Below are positions 7,278 through 16,697 of a DNA stretch of 64,000 nt, piece by piece (the stretch's first letter is position 1; each line of letters begins with the position of its first letter). Origin of the DNA: Brenneria goodwinii (GTDB lineage Bacteria; Pseudomonadota; Gammaproteobacteria; Enterobacterales; Enterobacteriaceae); the NCBI RefSeq assembly GCF_002291445.1, contig NZ_CP014137.1, positions 5,146,001-5,210,000 of the forward strand, in the 5' to 3' direction. Both the position numbers and the translations under genes were made by a program. The notes below the pieces were generated by a model. The model was not told where the DNA came from. It searched no databases and saw only the letters and a program-made list of their open reading frames with translations.

Positions 7278-10181
7278 TTACTGATGCGTGACCACCACCA
7301 GACGGATCGCATCCAGACGCCAGTTTGCCTGATGAAGATTGGTTAATACCTGCTCGCGCTGACTTTCCAACGCGCTCAGCTCATCTTCACGAATATTCGG
7401 GTTCACGGCCTTGAGCGCTTCCAGGCGTTCCAGCTCACGGCGCAGCTGCCGATCGGCCTGCTCCTGGGCGTCGGTAATGAGCTGACGAGCCTGAGCCTCC
7501 ACCAGCGGTTCAGCCTGTTGCAGCATGGCGTGGACGTCCGCCTGTACGGCATTCACCAGCTTACTCGACGTATGGCGGTTCACCGCGCTGAGCTGACGGT
7601 TGAAGCTTTCAAACTCCACCTGTCCGGCCAGATCGCTTCCTTTGCGATCCATCAGCACGCGGATTGGCGTCGGCGGCAGGAAACGCGTCAATTGCAGGTG
7701 TTTCGGCGCCTGCGCCTCCACCACATAGATCAGTTCCGCCAGCAGCGTACCGACCGGCAATGCCTTGTTTTTCAACAACGATACGGCGCAACTGCCGGTA
7801 TCGCCGGACAGAATCAGATCGAGTCCGTTGCGGATCAGCGGATGTTCCCAACTGATAAACTGGGCGTCTTCGCGGGATAGCGCCTGTTCGCGATCGAAGG
7901 TAATGGTGCAGCCGTCCTGCGGTAAGCCGGGAAAATCGGGCACCAGCATATGATCGGAGGGCGTCAGGATAATCAGGTTGTCGCTGCGATCTTCCTGATT
8001 GATGCCCACGATATCGAACAGATTAAGCGCAAAGGTGACCAGATTAACGTCGTTGTCCTGTTCGGCAATGGCTTGAGCCAGCAGTTGCGCCTGTTCGCCG
8101 CCATTCGAATGCATTTCCAACAGACGGTCCCGGCCTTGCTCAAGCTGCTGTTTCAACTGCTCATGCTGCTGTCTGCAGGCGCGGATAAATTCATCCAGCC
8201 CTTGCTGCTCGCCTGGCGTGGTTAGCCGTTCGATCAATTGGTCATAATGGGCATCATAGATGGCGCGGCCGGTCGGGCAGGTGTGCTCAAAGGCGTCCAG
8301 CCCCTCGTGATACCAGCGCGCCAGCAGCGCCTGAGCGGTATTCTCTAAATAAGGGATCATGATCTGGATTTGCTGTGTCTGGCCGATACGATCCAAACGG
8401 CCGATGCGCTGTTCCAGCAGATCGGGGTTGAACGGCAGATCAAACATGATCAACTGGCTGGCGAACTGGAAGTTGCGGCCTTCGGAGCCGATCTCCGAAC
8501 AAATCAGAACCTGCGCGCCCTCTTCTTCAGAGGCGAAATAGGCGGCGGCGCGATCGCGCTCCAGAATCGACAACCCTTCGTGGAATACGGCGGCGCGGAT
8601 GGCTTCACGGGTGCGCAGCACCTGCTCCAACTGCAGCGCGGTCGCGGCCTTGGCGCAAATCACCAGCACTTTTTCGTTACGGTTGGCGGTCAAATAGTTC
8701 AGCAGCCACTCAACGCGAGGATCAAAATTCCACCAGGTGGCGTCATCGCCTTCCAACTGTTGATAAATCTGTTCCGGATACAGCATGTCGCGCGCGCGGG
8801 CTTCCGGCGCTTTGTTCGCGCCCATAATGCCGGAAACCTTGATTGCCGTCTGATACTGGGCGGGCAAGGGCAGGCGGATTTGGTGCAGCACCCGCTGCGG
8901 GAAACCTTTCACGCCCTGGCGGGTATTACGGAACAGCACGCGGCTGGTGCCGTGCCGATCCATCAACATGGTGATCAGTTCCTGACGCGCTTTCTGGTTA
9001 TCTTCACTGTCGCTGTTAATCGCTTTCAACAGCGGCTCGATATCCTGTTCATCCAGCAATTCGCCCAGCGCATTGAGTTCGGCGGTGGTGGCTTTTTCTC
9101 CGGAAAGCAAGGAGGTCACCGCATCGGCGACCGGGCGGTACTGGCGCTGTTCATCAACGAATTCACGATAGTCGTGGAAGCGATTCGGGTCGAGCAGGCG
9201 CAGACGGGCAAAGTGGCTCTGCTGCCCCAACTGTTCCGGCGTGGCGGTAAGCAGCAATACGGCCGGGATATGCCGGGCCAGTGTCTCAACCGCCTGATAT
9301 TCCGCGCTGGGCGCTTCTTCGCTCCAGGACAGATGATGGGCTTCATCCACCACCAGCAGATCCCAATCGGCATTGACCAGTTGCTCGAAACGCTGCGCAT
9401 TGCGCTGGACAAAACCCAGTGAACAGATAACCAATTGCTCTGTTTCAAAGGGATTGCTGCTATCCAGTTTCGCTTCGGTATAGCGTTCATCATCAAACAG
9501 AGAAAACAGCAGGTTGAAGCGGCGCAGCATTTCCACCAGCCACTGATGCTGCAGGGTTTCCGGTACAATGATCAATACGCGCTGGGCGCGGCCGGCCAGC
9601 AGTTGCTGGTGAATAATCATCCCGGCTTCAATGGTTTTCCCCAGACCGACTTCATCGGCCAGCAATACGCGCGGTGCGTGGCGTTGCCCGACTTCGTAGG
9701 CAATATGCAACTGATGAGGGATCAGGCTGGCGCGCATGCCACGCAGTCCGCCCCATTGCTGAAGCGCTTGTTCGTGCTGATTCTTGCGCGCGCGGTAGCG
9801 CAGGGCGAAGCGGTCCATGCGGTCAATCTGACCGGCAAACAGGCGATCCTGCGGTTTGTTGAACGTCAGTTTGCTATCCAGCAGAATTTCACGCAGTTCA
9901 GACGGCGCGTCGTCGTCCAGACGCCGACCGATATAGACCAGCAGGCCATTCTCATTGCGCACGTCCTCTACCTTGAGCTGCCACCCTTCATGACTGGTGA
10001 CGGTATCGCCGGGGTTAAACATAACGCGGGTGATGGGGGCATCGCTGCGGGAATAGAGTCGGTTTTCACCGCTGGCCGGGAAAAGCAGAGTGACCATGCG
10101 GGTATCGACGGAAACCACCGTCCCCAATCCAAGTTCGCTTTCCGTATCGCTGATCCAGCGCTGACCAAGTGTAAAAGGCAT
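7278..10181 (-). CDS. rapA: RNA polymerase-associated Swi2/Snf2 ATPase RapA (HepA)
   Basis: RapA binds RNA polymerase and uses ATP to help recycle it after termination. The protein has 967 residues (E. coli 968). The N-terminal Tudor-like region (starting PFTLGQRWISDTESELG) is followed by a helicase core with Walker A in ADEVGLGKTIEAG, the DEAH box in VVDEAHH, motif III in LLTATPEQ, and motif VI in QRIGRLDRIGQ. The C-terminal RapA-specific domain ends in RLVVVTHQ, nearly identical to E. coli. The frame is open to 10247, but MPFTLGQRW at 10181 is the family start. rluA follows downstream. Confidence 0.97.
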   Translation of the reverse strand: MPFTLGQRWISDTESELGLGTVVSVDTRMVTLLFPASGENRLYSRSDAPITRVMFNPGDTVTSHEGWQLKVEDVRNENGLLVYIGRRLDDDAPSELREILLDSKLTFNKPQDRLFAGQIDRMDRFALRYRARKNQHEQALQQWGGLRGMRASLIPHQLHIAYEVGQRHAPRVLLADEVGLGKTIEAGMIIHQQLLAGRAQRVLIIVPETLQHQWLVEMLRRFNLLFSLFDDERYTEAKLDSSNPFETEQLVICSLGFVQRNAQRFEQLVNADWDLLVVDEAHHLSWSEEAPSAEYQAVETLARHIPAVLLLTATPEQLGQQSHFARLRLLDPNRFHDYREFVDEQRQYRPVADAVTSLLSGEKATTAELNALGELLDEQDIEPLLKAINSDSEDNQKARQELITMLMDRHGTSRVLFRNTRQGVKGFPQRVLHQIRLPLPAQYQTAIKVSGIMGANKAPEARARDMLYPEQIYQQLEGDDATWWNFDPRVEWLLNYLTANRNEKVLVICAKAATALQLEQVLRTREAIRAAVFHEGLSILERDRAAAYFASEEEGAQVLICSEIGSEGRNFQFASQLIMFDLPFNPDLLEQRIGRLDRIGQTQQIQIMIPYLENTAQALLARWYHEGLDAFEHTCPTGRAIYDAHYDQLIERLTTPGEQQGLDEFIRACRQQHEQLKQQLEQGRDRLLEMHSNGGEQAQLLAQAIAEQDNDVNLVTFALNLFDIVGINQEDRSDNLIILTPSDHMLVPDFPGLPQDGCTITFDREQALSREDAQFISWEHPLIRNGLDLILSGDTGSCAVSLLKNKALPVGTLLAELIYVVEAQAPKHLQLTRFLPPTPIRVLMDRKGSDLAGQVEFESFNRQLSAVNRHTSSKLVNAVQADVHAMLQQAEPLVEAQARQLITDAQEQADRQLRRELERLEALKAVNPNIREDELSALESQREQVLTNLHQANWRLDAIRLVVVTHQ

Positions 10182-10488
10182 AAATTCTTTGCTCGATTTT
10201 TGTCTGTGTCGGGATAGTGTCAGGTGATGCTTTTGGAATACGGGCAACGCACGTTAACGCGGTGTTGCTCTATTCCTCTTTGTCATTCCTGTGTTTGCGC
10301 CGTCATTCTGGCTTTAGCTAGCCGTACATGGGAACGACAATAGTGATAAAAAATGTCATCAGTTTGATGTGTATTGGCATTTACCTAATAAGCGCGGGTG
10401 TTGATGATGCCAATCCAGAAAGGGCGCTATGGTAATGGATGGCAGCGCGTTCGTCACCTGATCAAACGCCTTGAGCTGACGCAGATTA
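10182..10488. other. rapA-polB intergenic region
   Basis: This 307-base stretch separates polB (ending at 10489) from the rapA start at 10181. It must hold the rapA promoter and the end of the polB transcript. I see no convincing gene, RNA or strong terminator in it. A short inverted element (GATGATGCC ... GGCATTT) around 10370-10415 is the only structure I noticed. Confidence 0.5.
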
Positions 10489-12855
10489 TTAAAATAATCC
10501 CATCTGGCCGGTAACCAACGTAGCAAAATCATCGTGCAAAAAGGGGAGTATGGCATCGGCCACCGGCTGTAGCTGGCGCTCCACATAATGTTGATAGTCC
10601 AGCGGCGAATGCCGGGTTTCCAGCGGCTCCGGCCCGTTGGTGGTGATCACGTAGCTAATCCAGCCGCCATTTTGATATTGCAGCGGCCGCCCTTGTCGGC
10701 GGTTATAGTCATCGGCGATTTTGGCGGCCCTGGCGTGAGGCGGTACGTTGCGCTGGTAGTCGTCAAGGCGGCGGCGCAGCCGTTTGCGGTAGATTAACAG
10801 CTCATCAAATTCGCCGTTCAGGGTTTTACTGACATAGTCCCGCAGCCATTCCTGATAAGGCTGCTGTTGAAAAATAAGCAGATAAAGCTGCTGTTGGAAC
10901 TGTTGCGCCAGCGGGGTCCAGTCCGTTCGCACGGTTTCCAGCCCTTTAAACACCATTTTCTCGCCTTGCGGCGTCGCAATCATTCCGGCATAACGCTTTT
11001 TACTCCCTTGCTCCGCTCCACGAATGGTCGGCATCAGAAAACGGCGAAAGTGTGTTTCGAACTCCAGCTCCAGCGCGCTGGTCAACCCGAGAGTTTGTCG
11101 TAAATGTTTTTGCCACCACTGATTCACCTGCTGTACCAGCATATTGCCGATACGAGCGGCCTCTTCTTCCGTATGCGCGCGTTTCAGCCACACGAAGGTG
11201 GAGTCGGTATCGCCATAGATCACCTGGTAGCCTTGCGTTTCGATCAATTCTCGCGTTTTCAGCATGATTTCGTGGCCGCGCAGAGTGATGGAAGAGGCCA
11301 GCCGCGGATCGAAAAATCGGCAACCACTGGATCCCAGCACGCCGTAAAAGGCGTTCATGATGATTTTCAGCGCTTGTGACAGCGGCTTGTTGTTGATGCG
11401 TTTGGCGGCTTCACGCCCCTGCCAGATATGTTCGACAATAGCCGGCAGGCAGTGATGCTCGCGGGAAAACCAGGCGCCGCGGAACCCTTCGACGGCGTGC
11501 TGTTCGTCGGGGTGCGACATGCCGACGGCCAGGCCGACCGGATCGATCAAAAAGGTGCGGATGATCGACGGATACAGGCTTTTGTAATCCAGCACCAGAA
11601 CGGAATCGTATAAGCCGGGGCGCGAATCCATCACGAACCCCCCCGGGCTGGCCTGCGGCGCGACCTCTCCCAAATTCGGCGCCACATAGCCGATGCGGTG
11701 CATACGCGGCAGGTAAAGGTGGGTAAACGCCGCCACCGAACCGCCGCTGCGGTCGGCCGCCAGGCCGGTGACGCTCGCTCGCTCCAGTAAAAACGACATC
11801 AGCGCGGTTTTGGCGAAAATGCGCGTCACCAGTTCGCAATCCTGCAGGTTATAACGGGCGAGCGCGGGTTTATCCTCGGCAAAGCGGCGGTCGATTTCAT
11901 CCATTCGCTGGTAGGGGGTATCAATGGCCTTGCCTTCGCCCAGTAACGATTGCGCGACAAACTCCAGACTGAAGGAGGCGAAATTCCAGGTGGCCGATTT
12001 TAGCGCTTCGATTCCATCGATAATGAGGCGGCCTTCCGCGCCGGCAAAAAAATGCCCGGCCCTGAAACCGTGTTCGCGCCATTCCATCTCTGTGCCGTTA
12101 CGCCCCAGCCGTAAAGGGATCCGGTAGCGCTCGGCATGTTTTTGTAATACGCGCAGATCGAACTGCACCAGATTCCAACCGATGATGGCGTCAGGATCGT
12201 GCAATTGCAGCCATTGGTTCAGCTTTTCCAGCAACAGTGGACGACTGGCGACATATTCCAGCGTGAAGTTGTCGGTAGCGGCGGGATCACCGTTCTCGGG
12301 CCCAAGCATGTACACCTGACGCTGACCGCAGCCTTCCAGACCGATGCAGTAGAGTTCGCCGTGGCGATTGGTTTCGATATCCAGCGAAACCAATCTGAGG
12401 TTGGGGCGGTAATCCGGATTGGGCTTCATGCGGACCTGGGTCAGCAGGTTTGATGAAGCAGGCTCGCCGCTCAACCAAACGGACGCGGTGATGAAACGTT
12501 CCATAAGGAAACGGTCGGGCGGGCGGATATCCGCCTCGTAAACCTGAATGCCGCCTTCGCGCAGCATCTTTTCCAGTTTCAAAAGCTGGCGGTATTGAGG
12601 GCAATACAGCCCCAGCAAGGGCTGGTGATGGAAGTCCTGTAAGGGCAGCGGGCGTAATTGCCAGTGTTTTTCGCTACTGAGTAGCTCGGTGGCTCGGGAT
12701 TGCTGCACAGCGGGAATAAACGCGACAGCCTGTTGCACCGGCAGACGAGCCTGCAGCGGACCATTATCGGTCGCCAGCCAGAATTCTACCTGCGTGCCCG
12801 CAGGAGTATCTTGCCAGTGGCGGGTAAGGATAAAACCCTGACGCGTCTGGGTCAC
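10489..12855 (-). CDS. polB: DNA polymerase II (family B)
   Basis: Pol II is a proofreading family B polymerase induced by DNA damage and used in replication restart and lesion bypass. The protein has 788 residues (E. coli 783). Exonuclease motif I is VSLDIETNRHG; polymerase motif A is LDYKSLYPSII and motif C is YGDTDSTFVW. The C-terminus TLVTGQMGLF is nearly identical to E. coli and carries the clamp-binding QMGLF. The open frame runs back to 12933, but the GTG at 12855 (VTQTRQGFIL) fits the E. coli start MAQAGFIL and has AAGG 9-10 bases upstream. In E. coli it is preceded by araD; here a diguanylate cyclase lies upstream. Confidence 0.96.
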   Translation of the reverse strand: MTQTRQGFILTRHWQDTPAGTQVEFWLATDNGPLQARLPVQQAVAFIPAVQQSRATELLSSEKHWQLRPLPLQDFHHQPLLGLYCPQYRQLLKLEKMLREGGIQVYEADIRPPDRFLMERFITASVWLSGEPASSNLLTQVRMKPNPDYRPNLRLVSLDIETNRHGELYCIGLEGCGQRQVYMLGPENGDPAATDNFTLEYVASRPLLLEKLNQWLQLHDPDAIIGWNLVQFDLRVLQKHAERYRIPLRLGRNGTEMEWREHGFRAGHFFAGAEGRLIIDGIEALKSATWNFASFSLEFVAQSLLGEGKAIDTPYQRMDEIDRRFAEDKPALARYNLQDCELVTRIFAKTALMSFLLERASVTGLAADRSGGSVAAFTHLYLPRMHRIGYVAPNLGEVAPQASPGGFVMDSRPGLYDSVLVLDYKSLYPSIIRTFLIDPVGLAVGMSHPDEQHAVEGFRGAWFSREHHCLPAIVEHIWQGREAAKRINNKPLSQALKIIMNAFYGVLGSSGCRFFDPRLASSITLRGHEIMLKTRELIETQGYQVIYGDTDSTFVWLKRAHTEEEAARIGNMLVQQVNQWWQKHLRQTLGLTSALELEFETHFRRFLMPTIRGAEQGSKKRYAGMIATPQGEKMVFKGLETVRTDWTPLAQQFQQQLYLLIFQQQPYQEWLRDYVSKTLNGEFDELLIYRKRLRRRLDDYQRNVPPHARAAKIADDYNRRQGRPLQYQNGGWISYVITTNGPEPLETRHSPLDYQHYVERQLQPVADAILPFLHDDFATLVTGQMGLF

Positions 12856-12894
12856 TAAGACTGCCTTTATTGATATACGATAGTGAAGGAAAGT

Positions 12895-12910
12895 ATGGTT
12901 ATTTATACAG
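12895..12910 (-). promoter_or_regulatory. Possible LexA half-conserved box upstream of polB
   Basis: On the plus strand the site reads ATGG-N8-ACAG, against the LexA consensus CTGT-N8-ACAG. One half is perfect (TTATACAG on the plus strand) and the other matches two of four bases. It lies 40 bases before the polB GTG, where E. coli polB (dinA) has its LexA operator. The location is the main argument; the match alone is weak. Confidence 0.3.
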
Positions 12911-12989
12911 TTCTTGTCCAGCCGTTTGCGCATCCCTGTCGGCGGTCAAACAGGCGGCGAAGATTATTCAAGCATAACAGCCGCCTTAT

Positions 12990-14564
12990 TCAGGCTGGAT
13001 CCGAGGCGACCACCCGATTGCGACCCGCCTGTTTGGCTTTATATAACGCTTCATCCGCCATTTTAAAGGCGTGTTCGATGGTGATGTCATTGGCGCCTGG
13101 AGACCATAGCGAAACGCCCAGCGAGATAGTGATATTACCGACTGACGGGATCGTGGCTTTCTGTGTCTCGTTGCGTAAACGTTCCGCGATGCAGACCGCT
13201 ATTTTTATCTCGGTGTCAGGCAATAAAACCAGGAACTCCTCCCCGCCGCTGCGGCATAATATATCGGACTCGCGGGAGCCGGAACGAATAAGCTGAGCCA
13301 TATATTTAATCACGCTATCGCCAATATCATGACCATAGGTGTCGTTAACGCGTTTGAAATGGTCGATGTCCAGCGCGATGATGGCGAAGTTTTTCTGCCT
13401 GATCAGCCAGTAGCGCAGGATGCTTTCCAGTCCGCGGCGATTGAGCAGGCCGGTCATCGGATCGGTTTGCGCTTCGGAACGCAGTTTACCGATTTTTTTC
13501 TGTAGCAGATCGATGCCAATCAACATGGCCTGCTTGAGCTGGGTGGCTTCAAAATACCAGGAATGGATTTTCCTGATGTCATCGGAAACATTGAGCGAGT
13601 CCATTTTATTGGCGCTTCGGGCCAGCAGCCACAGCGGCTGGGCAATGAAACGGGCCAGCAGCCAAACGCAGAATATCGTCAGAATCGCTATCGGCAGAGA
13701 ATGACGTAACACATTCATCATCAGGCTATCCAGGGGTTTTAATGTTTCCCTGGTTGATCGCACCACCACCACTTCCCAACGATTTGCGGGAATCACGGCG
13801 TATCCGACCAGCACCTTTTCGCCCCGGCTATTGGTTATCTTCCGACTGCCGTTGCTGTATGTGCGGCTGTCAATGGTCGGACTATGGCGGAGAACTTCGC
13901 CGATGCGGGCGAAATCTTTATGGTACAGAATTCTTCTATAGTGGTCGGTAACATAGATGTAAGAACCGTCCCGATAATAGTGCTGGTCAAGCAGTGCGTT
14001 GAGAATACTGGGTTTTTCCAGGTGAATGGAGCCGCTGACAAATCCTTTGTAGCGTCCGTCCCGGGTAAATATCGGCGCTGAGATAAGTACGATCAGGTTA
14101 TTGGCCACGGAAACATAGGGTGAGCTGATCTGCGGACTCTTTGTCTGTAAGGCTTGCCTGACGCCAGCCGTTGTGACCTTTTTCCCTAGCCACCGAGAGA
14201 TATTCGGGAAGCTCGACTTGAGTACGCCATGTTCATCCACAATCGATACCGTATTAAAACTGCTGCTTTGTAGTCCAATGCGTCTGGCTTCCTCGTTCAG
14301 TCTATTGCCGTCGTACATGCGGTCCGCAATCTCGCCAGCGCTGTAAGCCAACTGCTGCAACGATGCGTTGAAGAAAACATCGGTGGTGGCCGCCAGCTTC
14401 GCGGCATAAACGCGATTGGCTTCCAGGGTATTATCGATCAGGAGCTGGCGTTGAACCTGGTAACTGGCATAAAGGCTGTTGCATAGCATGATTAACGCGC
14501 TTGTGACGGCCAGAAGCAATATCAGTCGGTGTAATCCGATGTGCTTGAATAGTTTTAATGACAT
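12990..14564 (-). CDS. Membrane diguanylate cyclase with extracytoplasmic Cache sensor and GGDEF domain
   Basis: The enzyme is predicted to make cyclic di-GMP from two GTP in response to a periplasmic ligand. In 524 residues it has an N-terminal transmembrane helix (about 13-33), a periplasmic region of about 240 residues resembling a dCache sensor, and a second transmembrane helix (about 285-305). A helical linker precedes a C-terminal GGDEF domain. The active-site loop is GGEEF at residues 440-444, a catalytically competent variant. An RxxD inhibitory site (RESD) sits exactly five residues before it, so product inhibition is likely. The ATG at 14564 has no strong ribosome-binding site. It is an insertion relative to E. 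coli between polB and yabI. The ligand cannot be predicted. Confidence 0.88.
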   Translation of the reverse strand: MSLKLFKHIGLHRLILLLAVTSALIMLCNSLYASYQVQRQLLIDNTLEANRVYAAKLAATTDVFFNASLQQLAYSAGEIADRMYDGNRLNEEARRIGLQSSSFNTVSIVDEHGVLKSSFPNISRWLGKKVTTAGVRQALQTKSPQISSPYVSVANNLIVLISAPIFTRDGRYKGFVSGSIHLEKPSILNALLDQHYYRDGSYIYVTDHYRRILYHKDFARIGEVLRHSPTIDSRTYSNGSRKITNSRGEKVLVGYAVIPANRWEVVVVRSTRETLKPLDSLMMNVLRHSLPIAILTIFCVWLLARFIAQPLWLLARSANKMDSLNVSDDIRKIHSWYFEATQLKQAMLIGIDLLQKKIGKLRSEAQTDPMTGLLNRRGLESILRYWLIRQKNFAIIALDIDHFKRVNDTYGHDIGDSVIKYMAQLIRSGSRESDILCRSGGEEFLVLLPDTEIKIAVCIAERLRNETQKATIPSVGNITISLGVSLWSPGANDITIEHAFKMADEALYKAKQAGRNRVVASDPA

Positions 14565-15055
14565 TATTTCGTTTTAGCAGGTTGGCGCAGTGGTGAGAAA
14601 TGGCCGCTATCATAGGTGTAGATGTATATTCTGTAAAATAATTATCCTGATAATTATCATTGGTGTGATTATATCGTTGAATATTACATAACATAGTGAT
14701 GGATAACGTAATGTGTTGAGTTCAGTGTTTATAGCGCGATTAAAAGCGCGTAATCGGGGAATCTGAAGCCAGCCAGAACCTATTATAGACAACTCGCGGA
14801 GGAATTATAAATTTTTCTACAACTTCTTAATTATACAGACATCTTGATCGACGGTTTTAGCATAAAAGTTGGCAAATGACATATTTAAAGAAATTATCAC
14901 TATAAAAGCGGGCTGTAAGGCAGTTTGGATAGCATATAAATAATATCTTGCGTTCATCACGCGGAGATATTGCCAACTTGCGGTGGATGACTGATTTACT
15001 TATAGAATTTTGCCATTCACGCCAACGCACTTTTTAAAAGCAACGACGAAACAAA

Positions 15056-15106
15056 TTGGTGCATTCCGTTTCTCCTCCTCTCTTCTCTCTCTTTCTATTT
15101 GGTGCA
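15056..15106 (+). promoter_or_regulatory. Pair of NtrC-like half-sites upstream of livJ
   Basis: TTGGTGCA occurs at 15056-15063 and again at 15099-15106. It matches the right half of the NtrC enhancer consensus TGCAC-N5-TGGTGCA. The two copies are 43 bases apart, about four helical turns, and lie roughly 80 and 125 bases before the predicted sigma-54 start point. Left half-sites are poorly conserved, so the assignment to NtrC is an inference. Confidence 0.4.
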
Positions 15107-15159
15107 ATAAATCGATTTTCCTTTTGTTTATTAGCTTGTTAATGATGATTCAATTGTTC

Positions 15160-15175
15160 TGGCACATTTATTGCT
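15160..15175 (+). promoter_or_regulatory. Sigma-54 promoter of the liv operon
   Basis: The sequence is TGGCAC-N5-TTGCT, with the -24 GG and the -12 GC separated by exactly ten bases, as sigma-54 RNA polymerase requires. The predicted transcription start is about 15187, giving a leader of about 105 bases before the livJ ATG. An NtrC-type activator would fit a nitrogen-responsive amino acid transporter. Confidence 0.65.
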
Positions 15176-15292
15176 GAATTTAATTCGGCCAACAGAATAT
15201 ATCCCTGTGGCACTTTTTGGATTCTCACAGTCAGGCATACGGCTTTATTCCATTACTGGGATTTGAATCTCTCATTATTTCAAGAGGCGATC

Positions 15293-16429
15293 ATGAATAA
15301 CAAAATTGTCAGGATAACTATAGCAGCTGCATTTGTTTCCTCTGTCATCTGCGCCGGCAACGCAATGGCGGCTGAAGTGAAGATCGGGGTGGTTCTGCCT
15401 TTAAGCGGCGCGCTTAGCGGTTATGGGCAGCCTTCTCAAAAAGGTGTTGAGCTGGTGAATAGCATGGAGCCGACGCTGAAAAATGGCGATACGATTAAAC
15501 TGATCATCATTGATGATAAGAGCGATAAGGTCGAAGCGGCTAACGCCATGCAGCGTCTGGTCTCCAGCGATAAGGTCGATGCGGTGATCGGGGAGGTAAC
15601 CTCCACCAATACGATGGCGATGACCAAAATGGCGGAAGACACCAAAACGCCGCTGGTCTCTCCGACCGCCACCAACGACCGCGTGACCCGCAACCGTCAA
15701 TATGTCAGCCGCGTGTGCTTTTCCGATAGTTTCCAGGGCGTGGTGGGCGCCAACCTCGCATCGCGTGACTTAGGCGCGAAAACCGCCGCCATCATGTTCG
15801 ACAGCAGCAATGATTACTCTGTTGGCCTGGCAAAATCCTTCCGCACTCAGTTCCTCAAAAACGGCGGCACTATTCCGATCGAAGTTCAGGCGCCCGGCGG
15901 CAGCAAGGATTTCAAAGCCCAGCTTTCCACCATCAAAGCTAAAAATGTCGACATGATCTATATGCCGATCTATTACACCGAAGGCGCGTTGATTGCGGTG
16001 CAGGCCAAACAGCTGGGGCTGAAAGTGCCGGTGGTCGGCGGCGATGGTCTGGCGGCCGATCCGGTATTCTTCAAGCTGGGTCAGGATGCGGTGGAAGGTT
16101 ATATGACTACCGATTACTACTCGCCGAATGCCAAGGAACAGACGCCTGAAGGTGAGAAATTCATCAAGGCCTGGGAAGCGAAATATAAGGAACCGACGCA
16201 TACCTGGGGGGCAATGACGGGCGATGCTTACAAGATGATCGTCAACGCGATGAATCAGTGCAGCGATCCTAAAGACCGTGTTTGCGTGAATGAAAAAATC
16301 CGCGCCACCAATAATTTTGAAGGCATTACCGGCACCCTGACGCTGAAAGATGGTGATGCAATCCGCAACGCCGTCATCAATGAGGTCAAAGATGGACAAT
16401 TGGCCTTTAAAACGGTGGTTAAACCTTAA
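15293..16429 (+). CDS. livJ: Branched-chain amino acid ABC transporter, periplasmic binding protein
   Basis: The protein captures leucine, isoleucine or valine in the periplasm and delivers it to LivHMGF. It has 378 residues with a signal peptide ending about residue 26 (GNAMA, then AEVKIGVVLPLSG), followed by a type I periplasmic-binding fold (Peripla_BP_6). The frame is open from 15263, but AGAGG lies before the ATG at 15293. It is the only binding protein of the locus, whereas E. coli has both livJ and livK. Conservation with LivJ/LivK is moderate, so specificity for another amino or amide compound is possible. A 268-base gap separates it from livH. Confidence 0.87.
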   Translation: MNNKIVRITIAAAFVSSVICAGNAMAAEVKIGVVLPLSGALSGYGQPSQKGVELVNSMEPTLKNGDTIKLIIIDDKSDKVEAANAMQRLVSSDKVDAVIGEVTSTNTMAMTKMAEDTKTPLVSPTATNDRVTRNRQYVSRVCFSDSFQGVVGANLASRDLGAKTAAIMFDSSNDYSVGLAKSFRTQFLKNGGTIPIEVQAPGGSKDFKAQLSTIKAKNVDMIYMPIYYTEGALIAVQAKQLGLKVPVVGGDGLAADPVFFKLGQDAVEGYMTTDYYSPNAKEQTPEGEKFIKAWEAKYKEPTHTWGAMTGDAYKMIVNAMNQCSDPKDRVCVNEKIRATNNFEGITGTLTLKDGDAIRNAVINEVKDGQLAFKTVVKP

Positions 16430-16697
16430 TTTATCCCCTTCACCTTTCAAGTGCAGTGATCTCGGCTCCCTTACATTACCCGGCTCCCTGGTGGAGCCGC
16501 TGTAAGCTGCGTTCGGGTCTGCTTCAGGCAGGTTTGTCCTCGCCGCCGCTGAGTCGGTTGCGGTGGATGGAGCGGTTAACGCCGTGCTGCACCTTGAAAA
16601 AACGCCGGGCGAGTTTTTGAACGACGCGGAGCGTTGGGCCGGGGGCGGGCAGGAGAGCCCGCATAAATCTGGATCAAGGTAAATAAGGATTGAATTT
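16430..16697 (+). other. livJ-livH intergenic segment with hairpins
   Basis: This spacer holds a hairpin at about 16479-16497 (CGGCTCC facing GGAGCCG). Near its end, at 16639-16671, lies a GC-rich hairpin element (GCGGGC/GCCCGC around AGGAGA) that recurs upstream of ilvI at 61030-61064. The first hairpin could terminate or process part of the transcript, so that the abundant binding protein is made in excess over the membrane subunits, as is common in such operons. That role is inferred. Confidence 0.5.

Larger units (their letters stand above)
14565..15292 (+). promoter_or_regulatory. Long control region of livJ, 728 bases
   Basis: The stretch is AT-rich and shows no believable gene. Its livJ-proximal half holds two TTGGTGCA octamers (15056-15063 and 15099-15106), a pyrimidine-rich tract at about 15068-15100, and a sigma-54 type promoter at 15160-15175. 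The half near 14565 should also hold the promoter of the divergent cyclase gene, which I could not pin down. Confidence 0.6.

Noticed and set aside
8370..9422. 350-codon open frame antisense to rapA
   Set aside because: Lies wholly inside a well-conserved gene and has no start signal or family resemblance.
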